64,000 nucleotides of DNA from Escherichia boydii (GTDB lineage: Bacteria; Pseudomonadota; Gammaproteobacteria; Enterobacterales; Enterobacteriaceae): NCBI GenBank assembly GCA_041890495.1, contig CP169086.1:3844001-3908000 (forward strand). The letters are read 5' to 3'. The notes below the pieces were generated by a model. That model saw only the letters and a list, made by a program, of their open reading frames with translations. It made no database searches and had not been told where the DNA came from. The translations under genes were made by a program, and so were the position numbers. Below, piece by piece: positions 33,231-40,936 of the stretch (positions are counted from its first letter, which is position 1; every line of letters begins with the position of its first letter).

Positions 33231-33392
33231 CTACTTACCGTTGGATTCGTAAGCCAGAATTGCAGCGACCTCCCGTTGTCCGTCCCTCAGGCGAATTTCG
33301 CAAAGCGATTTTCGCGTCAGGTAAGTGAATATCAGCAGCGTGAGACACACTATGAGTACGCACCAGATAACGGTACTTCGCGGCAGTTTCAT
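33231..33392 (-). CDS. hok: Hok/Gef family type I toxin
   Basis: A 53-residue single-span membrane toxin: MKLPRSTVIWCVLIVCLTLLI, then FTYLTRKSLCEIRLRDGQREVAAILAYESNGK. Hok proteins depolarise the inner membrane and kill plasmid-free cells. The transmembrane segment is residues ~9-24, and the periplasmic cysteine in SLCEIR is typical. A near-perfect AGGAGG site precedes the ATG. The overlapping mok frame is present, but the promoter and 5' leader are gone, since IS150 starts at 33468. Confidence 0.92.
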   Translation of the reverse strand: MKLPRSTVIWCVLIVCLTLLIFTYLTRKSLCEIRLRDGQREVAAILAYESNGK

Positions 33393-33450
33393 GGTTTACT
33401 CCTCCTTGCATTAAGCACGGTAAGAGGCCATACTGTTGTTGATCAGACAT
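33235..33450 (-). CDS. mok: Mok, translation modulator overlapping hok
   Basis: A 71-residue frame from ATG 33450 (MSDQQQYGLLPCLMQGGVNHE...) that overlaps hok in another frame. In hok/sok systems, ribosomes translating mok open the mRNA so that hok can be translated, and Sok RNA blocks mok. The mok ribosome region is only ~15 bases from the IS150 end. Confidence 0.75.
   Translation of the reverse strand: MSDQQQYGLLPCLMQGGVNHETAAKYRYLVRTHSVSHAADIHLPDAKIALRNSPEGRTTGGRCNSGLRIQR
33406..33434 (+). promoter_or_regulatory. sok: Predicted sok antisense RNA promoter
   Basis: TTGCAT at 33406-33411, a 17-bp spacer, and CATACT at 33429-33434 on the plus strand, in the same place inside mok as the Sok promoter of plasmid R1 (TTGCGC / TATCCT). 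The RNA would start near 33441 and run into IS150 at 33468 after only ~27 bases, so the native Sok (about 64 nt) and its terminator are replaced. Confidence 0.6.
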
Positions 33451-33493
33451 ACAGGGGGCCTCGTGGTTGTACTGACCCCAAAAAGTTGGACAG

Positions 33494-34345
33494 TTAAACA
33501 CGAGGCACATAGGTCTGGGTTCGATATTCAATTGGACTCAGACCTTTTAATTTCAGGCTAATTCTTCTGCTGTTGTAGTAGTCAATATATTCCGTAACAG
33601 CATCCTTCAGTTCGCTTATATTACTGAACTCGTCAAGATAAAAACACTCCGACTTTAAGGTTCCAAAGAAACATTCCACGACTGCATTATCCAGACAATT
33701 GCCTTTTCTGGACATGCTCTGTGTAATGCCTTGTTCTTTAAGGATGTTTTGATACCTTCTCATACGATACTGCCATCCCTGGTCAGAGTGCAGAATAGGA
33801 TGCTCGTGAGGCTTAAGCTTTTTGAATGCCTGATCGAGCATATTCTCGACCATGTTCATCACCGGTCTTTCCGACAGGCTGTAAGAAATAACTTCGTTGT
33901 TGAAGAGATCTATTACTGGAGACAAATACAGCTTGCGCCCATTGACTGCAAATTCAGTAACATCGGTAACCCACTTCTCGTTTGGCCGTGTAGCCTTGAA
34001 ATCCCTTTGGAGAACATTAGGGGCGGTTTGCCCTACCTCTCCTCTGTAGGAGCTGTATCGCTTGACCTTAATCGCTGCCTTAAGCGAGAGGGTTCCCATC
34101 AGGCGCTGAACAGCTTTATGGTTAATCCGTTCCCCGTCTCGATGGAGAGACAACGTTACCCTACGGTATCCGTATCGACCTTTATTCTCGTGATAAATCT
34201 CACCAATACGCTTTTTAACATCCGCATACTTATCAGGCTTGCTGAGAGCCTTTAGATGGTAATAAAACGTACTGCGCGGTATCTCCGCTGCCCTGAGAAG
34301 CTCATCAAGAGGGTAAAACTGCCTTAGCTCATTGAGTACTTTCAC
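33494..34345 (-). CDS. insK: IS150 transposase OrfB (InsK-like)
   Basis: A 283-residue DDE transposase subunit, with acidic residues in WVTDVTEF, LHSDQGWQY and NAVVECFFGTLK. It is almost identical in pattern to E. coli InsK and is normally made as an OrfAB fusion by -1 frameshifting; its start overlaps orfA by four bases. Confidence 0.95.
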   Translation of the reverse strand: MKVLNELRQFYPLDELLRAAEIPRSTFYYHLKALSKPDKYADVKKRIGEIYHENKGRYGYRRVTLSLHRDGERINHKAVQRLMGTLSLKAAIKVKRYSSYRGEVGQTAPNVLQRDFKATRPNEKWVTDVTEFAVNGRKLYLSPVIDLFNNEVISYSLSERPVMNMVENMLDQAFKKLKPHEHPILHSDQGWQYRMRRYQNILKEQGITQSMSRKGNCLDNAVVECFFGTLKSECFYLDEFSNISELKDAVTEYIDYYNSRRISLKLKGLSPIEYRTQTYVPRV

Positions 34346-34863
34346 TTTTTCGCGGGATGAGCTAAGGCTTTCAGCTTTTTTAGATACGTAAGCCGCATTT
34401 CAAGGAATCGAACTTGTCTTTCAAGATCCTCAATACGTCGGTCTTTCGACAGCTCCAATGCTAACGCCGCTTTTTCTGGATCAACTGACATTGTAATGTT
34501 TCTTTTGGTGCCGATCTTGAGTGCGCGTAAACCAGCTTCTCCGTGCTCCTCATAGACTTTCAGCCACTTGGCTACAGAACCACTACCAGCAAGCATAAAG
34601 TGAGCAGCAGCCTGATTGAGGGACATCTGCTGCTCGGTCACGGCTTTCACGACCTTAATGCGCAACTCTGGATCAGCACTAACGCCTTTAGGTTTGGGAA
34701 TTAAACCTTTTTCTCCATGTTTTTCATAGAGGGCAACCCATGTCCTGACCTGGGTTCGGGGTACACCAAAACGGGCAGAGATGATCCTGTAACCATCATC
34801 AGTTGTGAAGTAGTGATTCACGACTTCAAGGCGCTTTTCGAAGGGGTATTTTGGCTTTGACAT
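34342..34863 (-). CDS. insJ: IS150 transposase OrfA (InsJ-like)
   Basis: A 173-residue protein with two helix-turn-helix units (VNHYFTTDDGYRIISARFGVPRTQVRTWV and MSLNQAAAHFMLAGSGSVAKWL) and a leucine-zipper-like C-terminus (RRIEDLERQVRFLEMRLTYLKKL). Binds the IS ends. Intact. Confidence 0.95.
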   Translation of the reverse strand: MSKPKYPFEKRLEVVNHYFTTDDGYRIISARFGVPRTQVRTWVALYEKHGEKGLIPKPKGVSADPELRIKVVKAVTEQQMSLNQAAAHFMLAGSGSVAKWLKVYEEHGEAGLRALKIGTKRNITMSVDPEKAALALELSKDRRIEDLERQVRFLEMRLTYLKKLKALAHPAKK

Positions 34864-34910
34864 ATCAGGGACTATTCCATTTCATCGTCCAACAAAATGG
34901 GTGCAGTACA

Positions 34911-35134
34911 GAATCGTTAAATTCTGCTTGATAGAAGAAATCGCTTTCAATTGAGGACATGAAGTGGTGATTTCGCATGGTTTTCAAGCCAAAAACCACA
35001 GAACGGTTACCGTAGGATTTTACATCCTGAACTCTTAACCAAGGCTGGTAATCTTGCTGTTGTCCTGATCCTACACCTTTGCTCAGTGCCTTTTCGTAAT
35101 CCTCGTAGGAACTAAGCCTTCGTTGACGACTCAT
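34911..35134 (-). pseudogene. tnsA: TnsA-like transposon endonuclease, N-terminal fragment
   Basis: About 74 residues of a Tn7-type TnsA before the frame enters IS150 (the rest, to 34865, is IS sequence). Recognised by SSYEDYEKALSKGVGSGQQQDYQPWLRVQDV and LKTMRNHHFMSSIESDFFYQAEF, which parallel the start of Tn7 TnsA (KEGRG...YIPWLTVQEV, HHLLSDLE). Full TnsA is about 270 residues and cuts the 5' strands of the transposon. The gene starts 139 bp inside the transposon end at 35273, as in Tn7. Confidence 0.8.
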
Positions 35135-35192
35135 GATATGTATTACCGCGAAAAGCTATGTGAGTTGCATTAAGTGTACCTAACCCAAATTT

Positions 35193-35273
35193 AAGTATAC
35201 AACTTTAGTGTCTTTTTCACCGTGTTGATTTACAACTTTGGCGTTTAATATACAACTTTATTGTCTCTTCACA
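35193..35273 (-). mobile_element. Left end of a Tn7-like transposon
   Basis: Read on the minus strand the end is TGTGAAGA followed by GACAATAAAGTTG, parallel to Tn7 (TGTGGGCG then GACAATAAAG). Three TnsB-type sites with an ACAACTTT core (plus strand) lie at 35248-35265, 35228-35241 and 35193-35212. The element extends leftward, with tnsA as its first gene. The end is inserted in the MFS gene. The other end and tnsB-E are missing. Confidence 0.8.
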
Positions 35274-36132
35274 CAAATATGGATGGGATCAGCGCAATGT
35301 CCGCCAGCCTGCCACCGATAATGTTGCCGGCAACCATGCCCGCCCCCCAGAGAACCAGGATCCATGGCACGGCTGAGGTTGAAAACCCGGCAGCTTTCGT
35401 CAGCGCCGGGGTGATAAAGCTGTATACGGCAAACATGCCCGCAAAGCTGACTGAAGCGACGGTAAACGTCATCAGGATCTGTGGGCTCTTCAGCGCGCCA
35501 AGTTCCTTGAGCGGTGAAGCGGACCTGTCGGCCGCCACGGATGGAACAAAAAGCATAACCATTATGGACGTCAGCACCAGGCCCGCTGCCACCATCCAGA
35601 AAGAGATCCTCCAGCCCAGCGTCTGGCCCGCCCATGTGACGAGCGGAACGCCGGCAACGTTCGCTACGGCCAGTCCCAGCATTACGTAACCGATATACCG
35701 GGCTTTGTGCTGTGGTGAGACCATTGAAGCCGCCACGAGCGCGGAAACGCCGTACCAGGCGCCATGAGGCACACCAGAAATAAAGCGGGCTGCGAACATG
35801 GAGTTATAGCCCGTGGCCAGAGCGCTCAGGGCATAGCCTGCAAGTGTAATAATTAACAATATCAGCAGAAGGTTTTTACGGGCTTGGCGCGCGCTAAGTA
35901 CCGCGATCGCAGGGGCACCGACCACCACGCCTGCAGCATAGGCGCTGATATAGCCTCCCGCGGCAGGGATTGAAACGCCGGTTCCCCGTGCAAGATCCGG
36001 CAGGAGGCTCATGGGCGCAAACTCCCCCGTTCCGATGCACAATCCGCCCGCGCCCAGCGCAAGCATGGCCGGGAAAAGACCCACAGGCGGATGAATACGT
36101 TCATCCTGCCGTGAAAGCGTTTGTTCAGACAT
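35274..36132 (-). pseudogene. MFS transporter (YdhP/AraJ-like), 3' end cut by Tn7-like end
   Basis: About 286 residues of a 12-helix DHA1-type major facilitator (family ~390-400), with GTGEFAPMSLLPDLARG early, and the SAYAAGVVVGAPAIAVLSARQARKNLL loop that follows helix 2. The frame ends three codons into the Tn7-like end (stop at 35269-35271), so the last three or four helices are lost. Such pumps export drugs or sugars; the truncated protein is almost surely inactive. The five bases next to the transposon end are CAAAT. Confidence 0.8.
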
Positions 36133-36336
36133 TGACTATAATTCCTGATCCCGTTCACTGCCTGCTGCAAAAAAGAAGAACCGCTACCTGTCGGATAACG
36201 GCTCTGAGCTATGTGCAGCTTATGAGTCACAACGTTCCGGAAAGAACGGCAACAGGCAGTGGTATATTGAACTGAAATAAACTATAAACGCCTCCTTTCG
36301 GTTATTGATGAATCAGATAGTTAGTAACGATGAGTA

Positions 36337-37473
36337 TTATTCAACAATTCTGTTGCTGGTTTCACCATGCAGGGTGATAAGCGTTATTTCGGCAGGTTTC
36401 CCAAGCCGGAAGGGAAAACCGTTCCAGATGCCGGAACCGTTGCTGACGTAAAGCTTCAGGGGCCCTGTTTCGTAGAGCCCGGATACAAAACCGTTGTTAG
36501 CCGATGCGACCAGCCTGTCCAGACCAGCAATCATACCGCCGTGAGTATGTCCGGAAAGCTGAAGGCTAACTCCGCTTTCTGCGGCTTCGTCAGCATTTTC
36601 AGGCCTGTGGTCAAGAAGGATGACGGTTTCACCCGGGCGGGAAAACTTCAGGGCCAGGGACAGATCAGGACCCGGCAGGCCGTATGATGGCGCAACGGCA
36701 TCCGTCACGCCCGACAGATACAGCGAGTCGCTGCCACGGCTTATACGGTAACCGGCATTATTAAGAAAATGCAGGCCCAGTTTTTCAAAGGTCTGGATCC
36801 AGTTTTCAGCGCCGAAGTAATATTCATGATTGCCCGTTACGGCAAAAACGCCGTCCTCAGCCCGCAGCTGTCCAAGCGGCTCAATGTCGGAGAAACGCGC
36901 TTCTGGCCAGCCATCAATCATATCCCCGGTAACCACAATCATATTCGCATCGAGCTCACGGGTGCGGGTAACAACATCCTGTATCCAGCTCCGCGGCAGC
37001 AGTCTGCTGGCGTGCAAATCCGTCAGTTGAACTATCCGGTAACCTTCAAAACGGGGGGACAGGCTCCTGAGCGTGACGTCTATCTTTTTCACTTCAGGAA
37101 CCGCTGTACCATTTTTCAGGGCCAGCGCTGTAAGCATGGCCGCCAGAACAGGCTGGATAAACCAGAAAGCCGTATGCCATTTCATCCGGCGTCCTGATAC
37201 CAGTCGGTGTAATATCCAGAATAGGTCACGCAGTACTAACAGGACTGCCATAAAAACGGTCATACCGAAAAGCCCGGTAGTAAGCAGCAGCAACGGTTTT
37301 GGTATCTCGGGAGAAAACATATTCCCCGTAAATAATTTCGTGAGCAGATGAAACTCGCAGGCCACAATCATTGCGCCTGCGACGGTTATTTTTACCGAAA
37401 CCGGGGCGGGAAGCGGCCTGATAAAACGAAGCAGCACGTAAAGCGCTGGAATGAGGGTCCAGATATGAAACAC
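36337..37473 (-). CDS. Membrane-anchored metallophosphoesterase
   Basis: A 378-residue protein with about four membrane segments in residues 1-130, then a calcineurin-like phosphoesterase domain exposed on one side of the membrane. Metal-ligand motifs: VQLTDLHAS, VVTGDMIDGW, VTGNHEYYF, LQLSGHTHGG. It resembles YaeI/YkuE-type enzymes acting on lipid or nucleotide phosphodiesters; the substrate is not known. It is divergent from a LysR gene, with a 34-bp perfect palindrome between them. Confidence 0.88.
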   Translation of the reverse strand: MFHIWTLIPALYVLLRFIRPLPAPVSVKITVAGAMIVACEFHLLTKLFTGNMFSPEIPKPLLLLTTGLFGMTVFMAVLLVLRDLFWILHRLVSGRRMKWHTAFWFIQPVLAAMLTALALKNGTAVPEVKKIDVTLRSLSPRFEGYRIVQLTDLHASRLLPRSWIQDVVTRTRELDANMIVVTGDMIDGWPEARFSDIEPLGQLRAEDGVFAVTGNHEYYFGAENWIQTFEKLGLHFLNNAGYRISRGSDSLYLSGVTDAVAPSYGLPGPDLSLALKFSRPGETVILLDHRPENADEAAESGVSLQLSGHTHGGMIAGLDRLVASANNGFVSGLYETGPLKLYVSNGSGIWNGFPFRLGKPAEITLITLHGETSNRIVE

Positions 37474-37570
37474 GCGGAAATCTCCCGGGAATGAAAAACT
37501 GTTAGTTTGCCGTGGCAGCGGGTTGCAACGTTTTGTTGAATGAATCTAAACTTACCATCCTTCAGGAACG

Positions 37571-37604
37571 ATTCAATGCAATGTCATTTGACATTGCATT
37601 GAAT
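37571..37604. promoter_or_regulatory. 34-bp perfect palindrome between divergent genes
   Basis: ATTCAATGCAATGTCA, two bases, and its exact reverse complement. It is 22 bp before the likely LysR start and about 100 bp before the metallophosphoesterase start. Such long dyads are typical LysR-family operators, although this one lacks the T-N11-A spacing in its simplest form. Confidence 0.65.
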
Positions 37605-37625
37605 TTTAATCAACGGTTTAACGCC

Positions 37626-38564
37626 ATGTCCTCCAGACTGTCTACCACGCTCACCCGAAGCGATCTTGCTGAGCTCAACGCATTTCTTATCACTGAGAAA
37701 AGGCGCAGTTTTACCAGGGCCGCCATAGAACTAGGGATCACCACCTCTGCGCTGAGCCATACAATACGCAATCTCGAGACGCGCCTGGGTGTCAGGTTGT
37801 TGAACAGAACAAGCCGTACGGTCTCTCCGACCGAAGCGGGCGCAAGCCTTGCTCTGCGTCTTGAAACAGGCTTTAAAGAAATAGGCGACGCGCTTGAGGA
37901 AATTAACCGCATGCGCGATCGGCCCGTTGGAAAGCTCAGGCTTAATGTGCTGAGTGACGGAGCACGCCTCATCATGGCGCGACATCTTCCGCGCTTTATC
38001 AGCAAATACCCTGAAGTGGAGCTCGAAATCAGCGTTGATGACAGAATGGTCGATATCGTCCAGGAAGGATTTGATGCCGGGATACGCTTTGGCGGAACCG
38101 TTCCTGAAGATCTCGTTGCAGTCCGACTGGGGGGAGAGCTCAGATGGGTGGCGGTGGCATCGCCACGCTATCTTTATCAGCATACCCCACCTGCCGTGCC
38201 TGAGGATCTGCGCCTGCATGACTGCATTCAGCTGCGAACCGGGCAGGGCGTCATCTACAAATGGGAATTCCGTAAAGGAGAAGACTATCGCGTGGTTGAC
38301 GTCAGGGGGCAGCTCTGTGTGAGCGAAACGGCGCTGGCAATTGAAATGGCATTAGCTGGCGTGGGTATTGCTTACTGCCTCGAAGACCGGGTGCGTGATG
38401 ATATTCGTGAAGGCAGACTCAGGATTGTTCTTCCTGAATGGGCTCCTCTGGAAGAGCCGATGTATCTGTACTATCCAGGTCACAGACAAGTTCCCCAGGG
38501 ATTAAAGGAACTCATCGAAATTCTGAGAGAAGAAATAGAACTAACACACGCAGTTTCAGCCTGA
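37626..38564 (+). CDS. LysR family transcriptional regulator
   Basis: A 312-residue LysR regulator: winged helix at residues ~10-70 (LNAFLITEKRRSFTRAAIELGITTSALSHTIRNLETRLGVRLLNRTSRTV) and a substrate-binding domain after ~95. ATG at 37626 fits the family N-terminus but has a poor ribosome site; an in-frame ATG at 37581 lies inside the 34-bp palindrome. It is divergent from the metallophosphoesterase gene and may control it or itself. Confidence 0.9.
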   Translation: MSSRLSTTLTRSDLAELNAFLITEKRRSFTRAAIELGITTSALSHTIRNLETRLGVRLLNRTSRTVSPTEAGASLALRLETGFKEIGDALEEINRMRDRPVGKLRLNVLSDGARLIMARHLPRFISKYPEVELEISVDDRMVDIVQEGFDAGIRFGGTVPEDLVAVRLGGELRWVAVASPRYLYQHTPPAVPEDLRLHDCIQLRTGQGVIYKWEFRKGEDYRVVDVRGQLCVSETALAIEMALAGVGIAYCLEDRVRDDIREGRLRIVLPEWAPLEEPMYLYYPGHRQVPQGLKELIEILREEIELTHAVSA

Positions 38565-38618
38565 ATCAGACTCAGGGATTCGCAAATCACCTGAGCCTGG
38601 TGTTCATAACCTGTTAGG

Positions 38619-38770
38619 TGTAGCGACCTGCGTTTATAAATGCTCAAACCTGCATTTACCGCCAATTATCAGCCCACATTGCTTTTAAACCCACAATACC
38701 TGCAAATGAGCCTGCATTTATCCCTGTCGACCTGCATTCCATTTTCACAAACCCACATTAACTGAAAACA
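38619..38770 (+). mobile_element. Orphan transposon end with seven binding-site motifs
   Basis: Begins TGTAGCGACCTGC and carries seven short motifs alternating between an (A/G)CCTGCATT type and a CCCACA(A/T)T type. Order and spacing parallel the 178-bp end of the transposon at 42903: for example its fifth and sixth sites GCATTTATCC and GCATTCCATT correspond to GCATTTATCC and GCAATCCATT there, and the seventh ends ATTAACTG versus AATAACTG. This is the end of a related but distinct element that would extend rightward. Its other end and transposase genes were not found. Confidence 0.7.
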
Positions 38771-38901
38771 CGTCAGGCTATCCCAACGACATATCTGATT
38801 GATGTTAATTTTGGAATTATCAAATCCACACTGTGCCATTAAATGGATGACTGGTTCCTGTTATCTTCTGTCCGCCCCCCAATTACATAACAGGAATACA
38901 C

Positions 38902-39897
38902 ATGAACCAGACAATGACTGCTCTCGTACTCGAAAATTTCGGTGATGATAAATTTGCCCGTAAAGAACTCCCGGTGCCACAACCACAGGCTGGTCAGGTT
39001 CTGGTGCGCGTTCATGCCAGCGGTGTAAACCCGATTGATTATAAAATTCGTCTTGGAGAGGCTCCGTACGCCATGCCTCAGCTCCCTGCTGTGCAGGGTA
39101 CTGATATGGCAGGGGAAGTGGTTGCTGTCGGTGAAGGCGTAACCCAGTTTCGTGTTGGAGATGAAGTCTACGGCCTGACCGGTGGCGTTCGCGGCCTTCA
39201 GGGTTCACTGGCTGAGTTCATTGCTGCAGATGCAGACCTGCTTGCCATCAAACCACGTAACCTTTCCATGCGTGAAGCCGCAGCTCTGCCGTTAACGTTC
39301 CTCACGGCATGGTCTGGCCTTGTTGATAATGCCAATGTACAGGCTGGCCAGCATGTGCTGGTACAGGGTGGCGCCGGTGGCGTAGGTAACATGGTTGTCC
39401 AGCTGGCAAATGCACTCGGTGCAAAAGCTGCTGCAACCGGATGTACGGCAGATCAGGAGCTGATTACAACGCTGGGCGCATTCCCGCTGGATTACACAAA
39501 GGTTTCCACGCAGGACATCATTGAGCAATGCACCGATGGTGAAGGCTTTGATATCGTTTACGATACGGTTGGTGGCCCTGTCCTCGACGCCTCACTTTCC
39601 ATGACGCGTTATTACGGCCATATCACCAGCTGTGCTGCATTTGGTGACCATAACCTGGCAACGTCATCGCTGCGTTGTGCAACCCTGTCGGGTGTCTTTA
39701 TTCTGCTGCCAATGCTCACAGGTGAACGTCGTGCTCATCACGGTGAAGTTCTGAAAACCGCCACCCGTCTGGTTGAAGAAGGCAAAATTCGTCCGGTCGT
39801 TGATGCTCGTCATTTCTCACTAGACCAGGCCATTGATGCCCACCACGCAGTTCAGGATGGTTCAGCTTCCATCAAGGTTGTGATTGATGTCATTTAA
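38902..39897 (+). CDS. Quinone oxidoreductase-like MDR dehydrogenase
   Basis: A 331-residue medium-chain dehydrogenase/reductase. The GroES-like half contains HASGVNPIDYKIR and GTDMAGEVVAVGEGV; the NAD(P)-binding loop is VQGGAGGVGNMVV near residue 155. The catalytic-zinc cysteine is not obvious, so a quinone- or enone-reductase activity is more likely than alcohol oxidation. It overlaps the next gene by 11 bases and both lie just inside the orphan transposon end at 38619, so they may be its cargo. Confidence 0.8.
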   Translation: MNQTMTALVLENFGDDKFARKELPVPQPQAGQVLVRVHASGVNPIDYKIRLGEAPYAMPQLPAVQGTDMAGEVVAVGEGVTQFRVGDEVYGLTGGVRGLQGSLAEFIAADADLLAIKPRNLSMREAAALPLTFLTAWSGLVDNANVQAGQHVLVQGGAGGVGNMVVQLANALGAKAAATGCTADQELITTLGAFPLDYTKVSTQDIIEQCTDGEGFDIVYDTVGGPVLDASLSMTRYYGHITSCAAFGDHNLATSSLRCATLSGVFILLPMLTGERRAHHGEVLKTATRLVEEGKIRPVVDARHFSLDQAIDAHHAVQDGSASIKVVIDVI

Positions 39898-40906
39898 CGG
39901 CCTGATGGCGAGAACCTGGCGCTTTAACTGCACCGGAGAAGCCGACGTCCTTGAACTCGAAAACCTGCCTGTTGCCTTACCGGCAGCAGGTGAGGTGCTG
40001 ATTCAGATGAAAGCTATCGGTCTTAACCGGGCAGACACCATGTTCAGACGGGGTACTTATATCGAGAAGGCCGTATTTCCCTCTCGCCTTGGTTACGAAG
40101 GTGCTGGCGTGGTGCTGGCTACGGGCGAAGGTGTTAAGCAGTTCTCTCCTGGAGATAATGTTTCAGTGTTGCCTTCTGACAGCCTGGCACGTTTTGGCAC
40201 TTGCGCAGATAAGCTGCTGATCCCTGAAAGCTATCTGGTACATAAACCTGACAGTCTGAGCTGGGAAGAAGCATCGTCGGTGTGGATGCAATACCTTACC
40301 GCCTGGGGCGGGATCATGCATGCCGGGGAAGTGATAAAGGGTGCGTCCGTACTGGTTACTGCAGCATCAAGTAGCGTTGGCCTGGCTGCGGTTCAGATTG
40401 CAGAAGCTGCGGGGGCCAGAGTGATTGCCAGCACCCTGACAGTGGAGAAAAAGGAACGTCTGCTTGCCTTAGGTGTGAAAGATGTCATTGCCAGTGAAGA
40501 TGAACCTGACATCTATCAGGCGATTGTTTCGCGGTTAGGGGGTGAGCATCTTGATGTAGCGTTTGATGCTGTGGGTGGACCTCAGATTGAGCATATCGCA
40601 CAGGCCATGTCCGCAAAAGGACGTATGGTCATGCATGGTGCGCTGAGTCCTGATGTCACGCCTTTTCCTCTGCGCCTGGCATTACGTAAGAGTCTCACTA
40701 TGCGGGGCTTCCTCTTTCTGGAAGTGTTGAATGATCTAGTCATCCGGGAAAAAGCAAAGCGTTTTATCCTGAGCGGTATGGGGGCTGGTTTCCTGAAGCC
40801 ACAGATAGATAAATGCTTTAAATTTGAAGAGTTGCGGGAAGCACACCAGTATCTCGAATCAAATCAACAACTCGGCAAAATTATTGTCAGGGTTGATCCT
40901 GTCTGA
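39887..40906 (+). CDS. Zinc-type MDR oxidoreductase
   Basis: A 339-residue medium-chain reductase with GLNRADTMFRRGTYIE, GYEGAGVVLATGEGV and a nucleotide-binding VTAASSSVGLAAVQIAEAAGA near residue 155. It is a paralogue of the previous gene and starts inside its last codons (ATG 39887). A strong terminator follows at 40909-40936. The pair, followed by an antiparallel LysR gene, looks like a small detoxification unit for reactive aldehydes or quinones; the substrate is not known. Confidence 0.8.
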   Translation: MSFNGLMARTWRFNCTGEADVLELENLPVALPAAGEVLIQMKAIGLNRADTMFRRGTYIEKAVFPSRLGYEGAGVVLATGEGVKQFSPGDNVSVLPSDSLARFGTCADKLLIPESYLVHKPDSLSWEEASSVWMQYLTAWGGIMHAGEVIKGASVLVTAASSSVGLAAVQIAEAAGARVIASTLTVEKKERLLALGVKDVIASEDEPDIYQAIVSRLGGEHLDVAFDAVGGPQIEHIAQAMSAKGRMVMHGALSPDVTPFPLRLALRKSLTMRGFLFLEVLNDLVIREKAKRFILSGMGAGFLKPQIDKCFKFEELREAHQYLESNQQLGKIIVRVDPV

Positions 40907-40908
40907 AT

Positions 40909-40936
40909 AAACCTGACCCCATTTCGGGTCAGGTTT
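40909..40936. terminator. Bidirectional intrinsic terminator
   Basis: AAACCTGACCC and GGGTCAGGTTT arms with a six-base loop, between the oxidoreductase and the convergent LysR fragment whose last codons it overlaps. Confidence 0.75.

Larger units (their letters stand above)
33468..34910 (-). mobile_element. IS150 (IS3 family) copy
   Basis: A 1443-bp element, the exact length of IS150. The termini TGTACTGACCCC (33468) and TGTACTGCACCC (inverted, ending 34910) are those of IS150. It encodes orfA and orfB on the minus strand, both intact. Flanking triplets (GGT and GAA) differ, so there is no target duplication. Its left side cuts the hok leader and its right side cuts tnsA of a Tn7-like element: two unrelated loci, which points to an adjacent deletion or recombination between IS150 copies. 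Confidence 0.92.

Noticed and set aside
32506..33328. Three open frames on the plus strand before hok
   Set aside because: Low-complexity, no ribosome site, one runs antisense into hok; nothing matches a known plasmid gene.
38619..38770. Array of short motifs as a regulatory region for the oxidoreductase genes
   Set aside because: Order and words match the transposon ends at 42.9 and 47.5 kb, so a transposon end is the better reading, though it may also contain a promoter.
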